Part shown: one piece after another, positions 45,670 to 54,695 of the stretch
Numbering within the stretch: position 1 is the stretch's first letter
Layout: every line of letters starts with the position of its first letter
Origin: Thiomicrospira sp. XS5
Lineage (GTDB): Bacteria > Pseudomonadota > Gammaproteobacteria > Thiomicrospirales > Thiomicrospiraceae
Assembly: GCF_001507555.1 (NCBI RefSeq)
Contig: NZ_LQBO01000001.1
Coordinates: 620,001 to 684,000 of the forward strand
DNA: 64,000 nt
Direction of reading: 5' to 3'
Notes under the pieces: generated by a model
What the model saw: the letters and a program-made list of their open reading frames with translations, nothing else
Database searches by the model: none
What the model was told of the DNA's origin: nothing
Made by a program: the position numbers and the translations under genes

Positions 45670-46857
45670 TTAGAGTGCTGTGTTTAACGCTTCTTTTAAA
45701 GCTTGGTCCGATAATGTCAGCGGATTGCCCAGCATACTGCCGGAACGACAGTTTTCTAATATCGGGTCAAGATTGTCTGTCGTCAGTCCGTAATGGCTTA
45801 AACCGTCCGGGCTATAAGCGGCCGCCAGTCGGTTTAAGCCGGCGATTAAATCTTGCAGTTGTTCAGGTTGGCTGTCGGCACAGGAACCGAACAGGACCGC
45901 AGTCGCGGCGTACTTCGCCAAAACGGCGGGGGCATGCGGTTCATTCGACGCTTGCAAGGCTTCAATGTTGGCTTGGGTGATGGGGGCGAGTAGGCGCGCG
46001 CAGACCGCCCCATGCGGCGCGTCAAAGAAAGCGCCGGTCGGTCCGGCCAAACCGTGCACGGCACCGAGCCCGGCATTCGCCAAAGTGATGCCGGACAAGC
46101 TGGCGGCCAGCATCAGGTTTCCGTAAGCGGTTTGCCGTTCGGTTTCCGAACCGGTTTCGAGGGCCTTGAAAGCGCCTTTGAATAAGGTCATGCCCTGCCA
46201 CGCCAGTGCATCGGTAATGGGGTTGGCTTTCAGCGTGGTGTAAGATTCCAGCAGTTGGGTGAAAGCGTCCAGCCCCGTGGTGTACAGCACGTGTTTGGGG
46301 CAGGTTTCCAGAAAGCTCGGGTCCAGCCAAACATCCTGGGCGAGCAGTTTTTCACTGCGAAAGGATTTTTTGAATTCGCCCAGTCGCGACAAGACTGAAT
46401 TTTTGGTGGTTTCGCTGCCGGTGCCGGCGGTGGTGGGCATGGCGATGAACGGTAAGGTGTCGCCTTCCAAAGGCAGTCCTTGGCCCACGCCTTCCAAATA
46501 ATCCATTACCGAGGTACGGCTGGGGATCAGCCCGGCCACGGCCTTGGCGGCGTCGAGCACGCTGCCGCCGCCCACGCCCAATACGGCTTGCGCGTTGCTC
46601 GGGCAGGCCTGGACGATTTCGTCCACCAGCTCCGGTGAGGGTTCGCCGGAGACCGTAAAGGCCGACACGCGGATGTTTTCGGCCTGCAATTGTCGAATCA
46701 AGTCATCGGCATATTCGCCAGGCCTGGTCAAAAACCGCCCGGAAATCAACACCACCGATTGGAAGCCCTGTTCGGCGATGGCGGCGGCGAACTGGTCGCG
46801 AAGGCCCCAGCCAAAACGAATTTTCGGAAGGTTGGCGATTTGAAAGTCGGCGATCAT
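45670..46857 (-). CDS. iron-containing alcohol dehydrogenase
   Basis: Group III NAD(P)-dependent alcohol dehydrogenase of 395 residues. The nucleotide site is AVLGVGGGSVLDAAKAVAGL, followed by IAMPTTAGTGSETTKNSVLS. The metal-site region includes GLDAFTQLLESY and, further on, AVHGLAGPTGAFFDAPHGAV with the two later His ligands. In the best-known members, the residue four after the first Asp is His (DxxxH); here it is Gln (D-A-F-T-Q), as in some subfamilies, so metal binding may differ. The substrate is unknown. It shares a strand with rep, 13 bp downstream. It contains CCAGGCCTGG at 46718-46727. Confidence 0.88.
   Translation of the reverse strand: MIADFQIANLPKIRFGWGLRDQFAAAIAEQGFQSVVLISGRFLTRPGEYADDLIRQLQAENIRVSAFTVSGEPSPELVDEIVQACPSNAQAVLGVGGGSVLDAAKAVAGLIPSRTSVMDYLEGVGQGLPLEGDTLPFIAMPTTAGTGSETTKNSVLSRLGEFKKSFRSEKLLAQDVWLDPSFLETCPKHVLYTTGLDAFTQLLESYTTLKANPITDALAWQGMTLFKGAFKALETGSETERQTAYGNLMLAASLSGITLANAGLGAVHGLAGPTGAFFDAPHGAVCARLLAPITQANIEALQASNEPHAPAVLAKYAATAVLFGSCADSQPEQLQDLIAGLNRLAAAYSPDGLSHYGLTTDNLDPILENCRSGSMLGNPLTLSDQALKEALNTAL
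46718..46727. repeat. CCAGGCCTGG palindrome (in alcohol dehydrogenase gene)
   Basis: Exact copy within the 5' part of the gene. Confidence 0.8.
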
Positions 46858-46870
46858 GGCGTTGTCCTGT

Positions 46871-48904
46871 TTATCCGGGGTTTAACATGGCTTTGAGGTT
46901 GTCCAAATGGGCGTTGCCGGTGATTTTCTGTTCTTCGGGGGACAATTCCACACCGGGTTTGCCTTCCCACTGTAACAGTTCCGGCGGCAGTTCTTCCAGG
47001 AAACGGCTCGGTTCGCACTTGGTTTCCTCGCCGTATTTTTTGCGTTTCTTGGCGTAGGTCATGGTCAGGCTGCGCTTGGCACGGGTGATGCCGACGTAGG
47101 CCAGACGACGTTCTTCTTCCAAGCCGGGCGATTCCAGGTTCTGTTTGTGGGGCAACAATTCCTCTTCCATACCGATGAGGAACACATGCGGGAACTCCAG
47201 CCCTTTGGAGGCGTGCAGGGTCATCAAGGTGACCATATTGGGTTCGGTGTCTTCCTCGTTGCGCTCCATCATGTCCATCAACGTCATGTGGGCGACGATT
47301 TTTTCCAACTTGAGTTCGTCGCCGTCTTCTTCGAATGCCTTGTCGATGATGCGCTCAATCCACAGCAACAGGTCGCGCACGTTTTCAATGCGTTTTTCGG
47401 CCGCGCGCGGCGTGTTGCTGGTTTCGTGCAGCCAGTTGTCGTATTCCAGTTTTTCAATCAATTGGCGTACGAAAGAGGTCACTTCCTTGCCTTGCAAGGC
47501 ATCGGCTTCCTGGGCCCAGGACAGCAACAGGTTGCCGAAATGCTGCACCCGTTGCAACGCTTTGTCGCTCAGGACGGTGCTGAGGCCGAGTTCCTGAGTG
47601 GCGTCAAACAGGCTGACGTCACGCTTGGTGGCGTAACCGGCGAGTTTTTCCAAGGTGGAGGCGCCGATTTCGCGGCGCGGCGTATTGACGATGCGCAGGA
47701 AGGCGGCATCGTCGTCCGGGTTGACGATGAGTTTCAGGTAACTCATGACGTCCTTGATTTCCGCCTTGTCGAAAAAGGATTGGCCGCCGGACAGCTTGTA
47801 GGGAATGTTCTGCTCTCGCAGGGCACGTTCGAACAGGCGCGACTGGAAATTGCCGCGATAAAGGATGGCGTAATCCTTGAATTGGGTTTTGTGCTTGAAT
47901 TTGTGCACGATGATTTCGGAAATCACCCGTTCCGCTTCGTGGTTTTCGTCGTTGCAGGCCAGCACGCGCAGCATGTCACCCATGCCCATTTCTGACCACA
48001 GCGATTTTTCGAACACGTGCGGGTTGTTGGCAATCAAGGCGTTGGCCGCTTGCAAGATGCGGTTGCTGGAACGGTAGTTCTGTTCCAGCTTGATGACTTC
48101 CAGACTCGGGAAATCCTCTTTCAATAACACCAGGTTTTCCGGCTGGGCACCGCGCCAAGCGTAGATGGATTGGTCGTCGTCGCCCACCACCGTGAATTTG
48201 GCGCGCACGCCGACCAGTTGCTTCACCAGCTCGTATTGTGCAGCATTGGTGTCCTGGTATTCGTCCACCAGCAGATAACGCACGCGGTTTTGCCATTTAT
48301 CGAGAATGTCCGGGTGGTCATTGAACAACCGCACCGGCAGCCCGATCAAGTCGTCGAAATCCACCGAATTATAGGCATGCAATTGCTTTTGGTAATAGTC
48401 GTAGAGAATGGCGCGGGCCTGTTGCAGGTTGTCTTCCGCCAACTCCAGCGCTTGTTGCGGGTTGATGTGGGCGTTTTTCCAATTGGAAATGTCCCATTGC
48501 ACGCCGTCCAGTTCTTCTTCGCTGAGCTGCTGCTTTTTCATCAGCTCCTTGAGAATCTGTTTGGTGTCGGTGGCGTCCATAATCGAAAAGTTTGATTTGT
48601 ATCCCAGCGCTTTGTATTCCTGGCGAATGATATTCAAGCCGAGGTTGTGGAAGGTCGATACGTTCAAGCCTTTGCTCGGGTCGTTTTTCAACAGCTTGCT
48701 GACCCGCTCTTTCATCTCTTTCGCCGCTTTGTTGGTGAAGGTGAGGGCGTAGATGTGATGCGGTTGAATGTCGTGCTTGCGAATCAGGTGCGCGATTTTC
48801 TCGGTGATGACGCGCGTTTTGCCCGAACCGGCCCCGGCCAAAACCAACGCCGGGGTCTCCACATGCATGACGCCTTTCAATTGTCTGTCGTTCAATCCAA
48901 ACAT
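46871..48904 (-). CDS. rep: ATP-dependent DNA helicase Rep
   Basis: A 677-residue superfamily 1A 3'-5' helicase. All motifs are visible: Q motif and Walker A (NDRQLKGVMHVETPALVLAG, AGSGKTRVITEKIAHLI), motif II LLVDEYQDTN, motif III VVGDDDQSIYAWRGAQ, motif IV KLEQNYRSSNRIL, motif V MTLHASKGLEFPHVFLIGME and motif VI YVGITRAKRSLTMTYA. The length fits Rep (673 in E. coli) rather than UvrD. It helps replication forks move through bound protein and restart. A large antisense open frame at 47147-47995 is a shadow of this gene. Confidence 0.95.
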   Translation of the reverse strand: MFGLNDRQLKGVMHVETPALVLAGAGSGKTRVITEKIAHLIRKHDIQPHHIYALTFTNKAAKEMKERVSKLLKNDPSKGLNVSTFHNLGLNIIRQEYKALGYKSNFSIMDATDTKQILKELMKKQQLSEEELDGVQWDISNWKNAHINPQQALELAEDNLQQARAILYDYYQKQLHAYNSVDFDDLIGLPVRLFNDHPDILDKWQNRVRYLLVDEYQDTNAAQYELVKQLVGVRAKFTVVGDDDQSIYAWRGAQPENLVLLKEDFPSLEVIKLEQNYRSSNRILQAANALIANNPHVFEKSLWSEMGMGDMLRVLACNDENHEAERVISEIIVHKFKHKTQFKDYAILYRGNFQSRLFERALREQNIPYKLSGGQSFFDKAEIKDVMSYLKLIVNPDDDAAFLRIVNTPRREIGASTLEKLAGYATKRDVSLFDATQELGLSTVLSDKALQRVQHFGNLLLSWAQEADALQGKEVTSFVRQLIEKLEYDNWLHETSNTPRAAEKRIENVRDLLLWIERIIDKAFEEDGDELKLEKIVAHMTLMDMMERNEEDTEPNMVTLMTLHASKGLEFPHVFLIGMEEELLPHKQNLESPGLEEERRLAYVGITRAKRSLTMTYAKKRKKYGEETKCEPSRFLEELPPELLQWEGKPGVELSPEEQKITGNAHLDNLKAMLNPG

Positions 48905-49069
48905 CGGGGAAAATCGATTCTCTTGCCGTAAAAAAGATACAATATGATACCAGAATGCCGCCGCGTGCTCGGGTGAGAAATGCGCTCGGCGCGGATAATT
49001 TTATGCAAAGCGTTTCCGAAAGCCATCGCCGTCGCGACGGCCGGAATCGGGACTGGATGGACAACTGGA

Positions 49070-49648
49070 ATGAGTAGCATCGAACAGCTCAAGCAAGACA
49101 TTGTTTTTGAAACGGAATTGAAAGGCAAGCCCTTGACGTTCCACACCACGTGGGGGATTTTCAGTCCGCGGGAAATTGACGCCGGGACCTTGTTGCTGTT
49201 GAAACATCTCGATTTGCAGCCGCAGGAAACCGCGTTGGACATCGGTTGCGGTTACGGCCCCATCGGCTTAGCCATTGCCGCCAATGCCAGTGGTGAGGTG
49301 CATATGGTGGACAAGGATTTTGTGGCGGTGGACTACGCGAACCAAAACGCGCAACGCAACGGTTTAACGCACGCCAAGGCCTATTTGTCGAACGGCTTGA
49401 GCGCCGTGCCGCAGGATTTGCAGTTCACCACGGTGGTGTCGAATATTCCGGCCAAAGTCGGTAAAGAAATGCTCAGCATTCTGTTGCACGACGTGCATCG
49501 GCAATTGGCGCCGGGCGGGCAATTTGTGGTGGTCACTATCAACGGCTTGCGACAATACATGAAGCGCAACTTCATGGAGGTGTTCGGCAACTACGACAAG
49601 GTCAAGCAAGGTAAGGATTACACCATCTCGCGTTGTGTGAAACGCTGA
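49070..49648 (+). CDS. class I SAM methyltransferase (RsmC-like MTS fold)
   Basis: A 192-residue methyltransferase with the MTS fold of RsmC/RlmG. Motif I is ALDIGCGYGPIGLAIAANAS, and an acidic motif II follows (HMVDKDFVAVDYANQNAQRN). In place of the NPP(F/Y) catalytic motif of N2-guanine methylases it has VVSNIPAKVGKEML. It resembles the short RsmC-like proteins of Gram-positive bacteria, for which the usual motif is TNPPI(R)AGK. The substrate is therefore uncertain (rRNA guanine or other). The frame is open 90 bp further upstream (ATG 48980), but that region is unlike the family. Downstream lies a CCAGGCCTGG palindrome. Confidence 0.75.
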   Translation: MSSIEQLKQDIVFETELKGKPLTFHTTWGIFSPREIDAGTLLLLKHLDLQPQETALDIGCGYGPIGLAIAANASGEVHMVDKDFVAVDYANQNAQRNGLTHAKAYLSNGLSAVPQDLQFTTVVSNIPAKVGKEMLSILLHDVHRQLAPGGQFVVVTINGLRQYMKRNFMEVFGNYDKVKQGKDYTISRCVKR

Positions 49649-49650
49649 TT

Positions 49651-49667
49651 CGACCAGGCCTGGTCAA
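49651..49667. repeat. CCAGGCCTGG palindrome in an extended 14-bp hairpin
   Basis: GACCAGGCCTGGTC lies 4 bp after the methyltransferase stop codon (core 49654-49663) and is followed by AAAAA. It could form a stem, but a T-run is lacking on the plus strand. Confidence 0.75.
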
Positions 49668-49743
49668 AAACGTTGCAATTCCCCGGTGAGGCGCTAAACT
49701 GAAAAAGTGACCGTTGGTTGAGGGAGCGCTGGCTTTAAATGCG

Positions 49744-51945
49744 ATGATTAAGCTTGACCGTAAACAGACTTCTTTTATAAAGGTTTTTCTGTTCTTCTTT
49801 TTGATGGCTTTGCTGTTGCTGGCCATTAATATTGGCGTGAAATCCTTTTTCTTCTCCGAATTCACGGAAAAGTCCGCGATCACGAATGCCCCGGCCAAAA
49901 TCAAAGAGCGTCAAGCCTTTTTGAACGATTATCTGGCCAATCTGCCTCGACAAATTGAGGCCATTGCCACCTCCAAACCCTTCCAAGCTTACTTGTATAA
50001 TCCTCAAACGCATGTGAAGCCGTTTCAAGACTTGTTGGATACGCTGATGATTTTTGAACCGGATGTCATGCAAATTCGGTATTTATCCGCCCAGGGGCAA
50101 GAGTTGTTGAAGGTTGATCGCCCTCGGATCGGCGCCGATTTCGACTGGGTGCCACCGGCACAGCTACAAAACAAATCCGGCCGGGCCTATGTCAAACAGG
50201 CGTTGCGAGAAACGAGTCCCAGAACGATTTTTTCGAATATTGAATTGAATCAGGAAGAGGGCGAGATTGAGCGTCCTTTCAAACCGACTATTCGCGTGAT
50301 GCGCCCGGTTTTTGAGGGGCAGCATGTCCGTGGTGTTTTGGTGATTAATTATTTTGTCTCCGATTTGTTGGAGGACTTGGTTCAGGCGCCATTTTACGAA
50401 ATGGCGTTATTCGACGGACAAGGCCAGGTGATAAAACATTCCAATGCGCGCTACGACTGGAGTGCTTATCGGACGGAATCGCTCGAGATAGACGAATGGG
50501 TTGAGGCGGCCGGGGAGCAAGTGATTGAGCGACTCGACTTGCCTTTACCGTCCCCGCTGTACCTCGGCTTGTCGTTAAATCGGCAAAATCTGAAAGCCAT
50601 GCACGCCAATGAACTGAAAGAGTACAGCGTTATCTCGATGGTGACCTTGTTGTTGGCTTTGTTTGTCAGTGCCGTGGTGTCCGGCGTGATTGCTCGTAAC
50701 CAGCGGGCAAGAGATCACCTTTTGGCCCAGCTGAAAGTGGCAGAGCAGGTGAGTGATATGGCAAGTTGGGAGCATAATCATGTGACGGGTGCATTCAGTG
50801 GCAATGCGTTGTTTTATAAACGCTTCGGGTTTGGGAAAACGCGTCGACCGAGTTTTGAAGGCTACGTTCAAGCGCTATCACCGTCCTCCAGAGAGCATTA
50901 TGAAACCGATTATCGCGAGGCGTTACGCTTGTGTCGTCCCGTCACGCATGTGGTTGAAGTACCGGCGTCGTCCACCGCCGGAGAACGTTACTTTCAGGAG
51001 CGTTACGATCATTTGGTCAACCGGGACGGCCAATTAGTCAGTACCTTTGGGGTATTGGTGGATGTCACCGAACGCTATCAGCAACAGGCCATGATTCAAA
51101 ATATCATTGATGCACAAGAAAGTTTGATTTTAAGGCTGGATGGCCGCCGAATTACCTATGCTAATGAAGCCTTTAAGGCTTTTTTTGGCGGCGAGGCCAA
51201 AACGACTCCGTTGAAAGACTTGTCGGATTTGGAAGCCCGGTTTGAACCGGAAGCGGGGCTGTTCACCGTGCCTGAAAACGACGACGATGGTGAGTGGTTA
51301 CCGTTATTGGAACAATCGCACGGTGATACGGTGGTTAAAATGGTGTCTCAGGCCGGTGTCTCGCATTATTTTGCCCTTCAGTTTCATTCGATTGCCACCG
51401 GCCTCGGGGTGCTGACCATGACCGATATTACCGAGCGTTATCTGGCACAGCAGCAGTTAATGACGCAGGCCAATCAAGATGCTTTGACCGGGGCGTACAA
51501 TCGCCACTTTTTCGATTCGTTTTTGCGTGGAAAACTGGAAAACTGGTTGTCGGCTCATTGCTTATACGGATTGATTGTGTTCGATATCGATTTTTTTAAA
51601 CGCATTAATGATACCTACGGGCATGGCATTGGTGATCAGGTGCTCAAAGGCATGGTGAGGGTTATTCAAGACAACACGCGACGTAACGATTACTTAATAC
51701 GTTGGGGCGGCGAGGAGTTTGTCTTGTTTGTGGAAACCGAGCGTCTCGATGTGGTGAGCAAAGTGGCCGAAAATATTCGTGAAGCGGTCGCGCAAACCGA
51801 CTTCCCCTCTGTCGGTCAGGTGACCTTGAGTGGGGGCGGGGCTTTGCTGGTGCCTGGCGTTGCATTGGAGGCGACGATTGAGAAAGCCGATCAAAACCTT
51901 TATCAGGCCAAAAGCGGTGGGCGAAACCAAATCGTCGTTTCTTAG
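49744..51945 (+). CDS. membrane PAS-GGDEF diguanylate cyclase
   Basis: A 733-residue sensor. Transmembrane helices at about residues 10-32 (VFLFFFLMALLLLAINIGVK) and 298-318 (ISMVTLLLALFVSAVVSGVI) enclose a periplasmic Cache-like sensor domain. Two PAS regions follow (about 345-440, with TFGVLVDVTERYQQQ at its end, and 450-560), then a GGDEF domain with an intact active site RWGGEEFVLFV and metal site VFDIDFFKRINDTYGHG. It should synthesise cyclic di-GMP in response to an external small molecule. The ATG at 49744 is chosen; an in-frame TTG at 49714 with a similar weak site is an alternative. It may feed the LapD circuit in this window, by inference. Confidence 0.85.
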   Translation: MIKLDRKQTSFIKVFLFFFLMALLLLAINIGVKSFFFSEFTEKSAITNAPAKIKERQAFLNDYLANLPRQIEAIATSKPFQAYLYNPQTHVKPFQDLLDTLMIFEPDVMQIRYLSAQGQELLKVDRPRIGADFDWVPPAQLQNKSGRAYVKQALRETSPRTIFSNIELNQEEGEIERPFKPTIRVMRPVFEGQHVRGVLVINYFVSDLLEDLVQAPFYEMALFDGQGQVIKHSNARYDWSAYRTESLEIDEWVEAAGEQVIERLDLPLPSPLYLGLSLNRQNLKAMHANELKEYSVISMVTLLLALFVSAVVSGVIARNQRARDHLLAQLKVAEQVSDMASWEHNHVTGAFSGNALFYKRFGFGKTRRPSFEGYVQALSPSSREHYETDYREALRLCRPVTHVVEVPASSTAGERYFQERYDHLVNRDGQLVSTFGVLVDVTERYQQQAMIQNIIDAQESLILRLDGRRITYANEAFKAFFGGEAKTTPLKDLSDLEARFEPEAGLFTVPENDDDGEWLPLLEQSHGDTVVKMVSQAGVSHYFALQFHSIATGLGVLTMTDITERYLAQQQLMTQANQDALTGAYNRHFFDSFLRGKLENWLSAHCLYGLIVFDIDFFKRINDTYGHGIGDQVLKGMVRVIQDNTRRNDYLIRWGGEEFVLFVETERLDVVSKVAENIREAVAQTDFPSVGQVTLSGGGALLVPGVALEATIEKADQNLYQAKSGGRNQIVVS

Positions 51946-52014
51946 TCATCGAGTCACTAAAATATCGTATACTTTGACTCTCTTGAAAATTTGAATGAGC
52001 AGAGTTGAGCCGAC

Positions 52015-52935
52015 ATGAAAAAATTCACTCTTTGGTTGTCGATGATGACCTTTTCCTTTTTTGCCACCATGCAGACGGCTGAAGCCAAGCGTTTTGGCGG
52101 CGGTAGCAGTTTTGGGTATTCCAAAAAAATGGCACCGAAACAATACAACACCGCACCGAAACCGGCGGCAAAATCGTCGGCGGGCAGTACCACGACCGCT
52201 GCGGGGGCAAAAACGTCCGGCGCCTCACGCTTTTTAGGGCCGTTGGCGGGCATCGCGGCGGGTGGTTTGTTGGCCGCCATGCTGTTCGGTGATGGTTTCG
52301 AGGGCATTCAATTGCTGGATATTCTGCTGATTGCGTTACTGGTCTTTATGTTGATCAGCTTGTTGCGCCGTCGTGCCAGCGCGCATCAAACGGCTTACTC
52401 CGGTCACAGCGGACAGGGCGCGGCGTCTTATGACGCGACGCCGTCGCCGTACCAAACCCGTGAAGCCGCCACAACCGACTATTCGTCACACACCCATCAA
52501 ACCGGTGAAAGTATCATTGGTTCCGGGCTGTCGGGCGAGGCCGAACCGGTGCTGGTGGCGCCGGATTGGTTTGATGAAGCCCGTTTTGTGGAAGACGCCA
52601 AATCGCATTTCGTGGCGGTGCAGAAGGCTTGGGATGCGTTGGATGCCAAAGAATTGCAGGATTACTGCACGCCGGAACTCTATAACGCCTTGAAGGTGGA
52701 AATGGCGCAGTTGCAAGTGGGCACGAACCATACCGAAGTGGACGAACTGAATGCCGAAATCGCGGATCTAGCCATCGACGGCGATAATTTCATCGTCAGT
52801 GTACGTTTCAGCGGCTTTATCAAAGAGGACGTGGACGGCTTTGCCCATGCGTTCAATGAAATCTGGCACATCCGTCGTTTGGCGGAAGGGCGCGGACCTT
52901 GGCAAATTGCCGGCATTCAGCAGAACGATCTGTAA
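52015..52935 (+). CDS. Tim44-like domain protein
   Basis: A 306-residue protein of the bacterial Tim44/TimA family. A signal peptide (MKKFTLWLSMMTFSFFATMQ ... AEAKRF) is followed by a Gly/Ser-rich stretch with FGGGSSFGYSKKM, a transmembrane helix (LLDILLIALLVFMLISLL, about residues 101-118), a low-complexity linker and a C-terminal Tim44-like domain (about 185-305: HFVAVQKAWDALDAKELQDY ... EIWHIRRLAEGRGPWQIAGI). In alphaproteobacteria relatives bind membrane proteins. The role in this organism is unknown. It follows the PAS-GGDEF gene by 69 bp. Confidence 0.85.
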   Translation: MKKFTLWLSMMTFSFFATMQTAEAKRFGGGSSFGYSKKMAPKQYNTAPKPAAKSSAGSTTTAAGAKTSGASRFLGPLAGIAAGGLLAAMLFGDGFEGIQLLDILLIALLVFMLISLLRRRASAHQTAYSGHSGQGAASYDATPSPYQTREAATTDYSSHTHQTGESIIGSGLSGEAEPVLVAPDWFDEARFVEDAKSHFVAVQKAWDALDAKELQDYCTPELYNALKVEMAQLQVGTNHTEVDELNAEIADLAIDGDNFIVSVRFSGFIKEDVDGFAHAFNEIWHIRRLAEGRGPWQIAGIQQNDL

Positions 52936-53031
52936 GTCGTCGCGGGATAAATCCCTGAAAAATGAAGGGGTTTGCCAAAAATGGCAGCATTGAGTATAGT
53001 GGCACGGAATCTTATTGAGGAGGAAAATAAG

Positions 53032-53490
53032 GTGTCGGGATGGAATCTTGTCAAACGCCCAGGCCTGGTGGTTATGGGCCTGTTGGTGCTGCTGTTGAGC
53101 GCATGCGCTAAACCGCCGGTGGAGTTGACCTCGGTGAAGATTGTCGATAATTTGGATCGTGGCTCAGGCAACTTCGACCGTATGTTGCAGATTTGTTTTA
53201 CCGAACCGTTGCGAGCCGATTATTACCATCGTGCGGTGTTGATTTCCAACCAAGGGTTTAAGATCGAGGGCGGCAGTATGTTGCGCCCGCGTGCGTCGGA
53301 TCCGGACAACAAATGCCAATTGCGTAATCTTTATAATTACGTTGGTAAAAATTCCCCGCCGGGCGTGCGTGAAATGATTAAAGAATTCATGGTGCCGGGT
53401 AATGTCAATCAGGTGTTGATCCAGATTTACGATGAAAAACCAACCGGTAATGAACTGCCGATTGAAGAAAAATTATTCCGAAATATTTAA
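53032..53490 (+). CDS. putative lipoprotein of unknown function
   Basis: A 152-residue protein with a lipoprotein signal: basic start, hydrophobic run (GLVVMGLLVLLL) and lipobox LLSAC, so the mature protein starts at the Cys and is membrane-anchored. The mature part looks beta-rich (VELTSVKIVDNLDRGSGNFD; YYHRAVLISNQGFKIEGGSM). Start GTG 53032 is favoured by a strong GAGGAGG site 8 bp upstream; an ATG at 52972 would put 20 extra residues before the signal. No family was recognised. A CCAGGCCTGG copy lies inside the signal-peptide coding region. Confidence 0.75.
   Translation: MSGWNLVKRPGLVVMGLLVLLLSACAKPPVELTSVKIVDNLDRGSGNFDRMLQICFTEPLRADYYHRAVLISNQGFKIEGGSMLRPRASDPDNKCQLRNLYNYVGKNSPPGVREMIKEFMVPGNVNQVLIQIYDEKPTGNELPIEEKLFRNI
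53059..53068. repeat. CCAGGCCTGG palindrome (in lipoprotein gene)
   Basis: Exact copy in the coding sequence of the signal peptide, reading R-P-G-L-V there. Confidence 0.8.
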
Positions 53491-53542
53491 TGGCTAATGA
53501 CCTCCCGTTTTCGTTTGTGTTTGCGTTTGAAAGCCTAATTTA

Positions 53543-53578
53543 AAAAAACCGCCAGGCCTGGCGGTTTTTGTTTTTTGA
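53543..53578 (+). terminator. Rho-independent terminator with CCAGGCCTGG core
   Basis: AAAAACCGCCAGG pairs with CCTGGCGGTTTTT, then GTTTTTT. The stem apex is CCAGGCCTGG (53552-53561). It ends the lipoprotein transcript just before truD. Confidence 0.85.
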
Positions 53579-53587
53579 GAGAGCCCC

Positions 53588-54658
53588 ATGCCCCATTCGC
53601 TTGACCCTGCTGTGTTTTACCCTTCCGACCTGTCCGCACTGGCGTATGCCTATGGTCAGCCTGTGGCGACGGCCCGTTTGAAAACCGATCCGGCTGATTT
53701 TGTGGTCGAGGAGCAACTGGCGTATTCCCTCAGCGGGGAGGGCGAGCATCTGTGGGTGTGGGTGGAAAAAATTGGCCAAAACACCGATTGGGTGGCGAAG
53801 CAGCTGGCGAAATGGGCCGGCATTGCGCCGAAAAACGTTGGCGTGGCCGGTAAGAAAGACCGTCAGGCGGTGACCTATCAGTGGATGAGTTTGCATCTGC
53901 CGGGGCAAGCCGATCCGGCAGTCGAGACGCTGGCGATTCCGGGTGTCCGCATTCTGAAAACACAGCGCCATCACCGCAAGCTGCAAACCGGCGGCCTGTC
54001 CGGTAACCGTTTTACGCTGACGTTGCGCAAGATGACGGGGGATAAAACGGCGCTGGAAGGCCGTTTGCAACGCATCCGTGAGCAGGGCGTGCCGAATTAT
54101 TTTGGCGAACAACGGTTCGGCAACGGCTTTCAGAACCTGCCGAAAGCGACGCAATTGTTTCAGGGGCAGCTCAAAGCGCCGAAGCGTCACCAAAAAAGCC
54201 TGTACATTTCCGCCGCGCGTTCCTGGATCTTCAATGAAATTCTCAGCCGTCGAATTGAACAAGACTGTTGGAATCGGGCCTTGCCGGGCGATGTGTTTCA
54301 GTTGCAAGGGTCGCAAAAATGGTTTGCCGATGACGGCGATCCGGCGCTGGCGGAACGTGTTGACGCTATGGATTTACACCCTACGGGCGCGTTGACTGGA
54401 CGAGGCGTTTTGCCGACGCAAGGCGAGGCGTTTCAGCTGGAACAAACGGTGATGGCGCGGCACCCGATTTGGCAGGCCGGTTTGGAAAAGCTGGGGTTGA
54501 AACAGGAGCGCCGTGCTCTGCGGGTATGGCCAAAAGCATTGACCTGGCAGTGGCCAGATGCGGAAACACTGGCGGTATCCTTCGATTTGCCCGCCGGCAG
54601 CTATGCGACTATGGTGGTGCGGGAGCTGGCGCAGCTGGAAACCGAGTCGGAGCGTTGA
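53588..54658 (+). CDS. truD: tRNA pseudouridine synthase TruD
   Basis: A 356-residue enzyme making pseudouridine 13 in tRNA-Glu. The TruD signature with the catalytic Asp is NVGVAGKKDRQAVTYQWMSL (around residues 83-102). Further conserved parts are GNRFTLTLRKM and NYFGEQRFGNGFQNLPKATQ, with the TruD insertion domain in between. Length is close to the 349 residues of E. coli TruD. It starts 10 bp after a terminator and so needs a promoter inside or just upstream of that hairpin. It is convergent with hisI. Confidence 0.94.
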   Translation: MPHSLDPAVFYPSDLSALAYAYGQPVATARLKTDPADFVVEEQLAYSLSGEGEHLWVWVEKIGQNTDWVAKQLAKWAGIAPKNVGVAGKKDRQAVTYQWMSLHLPGQADPAVETLAIPGVRILKTQRHHRKLQTGGLSGNRFTLTLRKMTGDKTALEGRLQRIREQGVPNYFGEQRFGNGFQNLPKATQLFQGQLKAPKRHQKSLYISAARSWIFNEILSRRIEQDCWNRALPGDVFQLQGSQKWFADDGDPALAERVDAMDLHPTGALTGRGVLPTQGEAFQLEQTVMARHPIWQAGLEKLGLKQERRALRVWPKALTWQWPDAETLAVSFDLPAGSYATMVVRELAQLETESER

Positions 54659-54695
54659 GCCGACTCAGTCTCTAAAGCCAGTATTATTGCCGGTA

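Noticed and set aside
47147-47995. 282-residue open frame antisense to rep
   Set aside because: It lies wholly within rep, whose helicase motifs are complete; the composition is that of a shadow frame.
49651-49667. Terminator after the methyltransferase gene
   Set aside because: GACCAGGCCTGGTC could form a stem, but no T-run follows on the plus strand, so it is reported only as a repeat copy.
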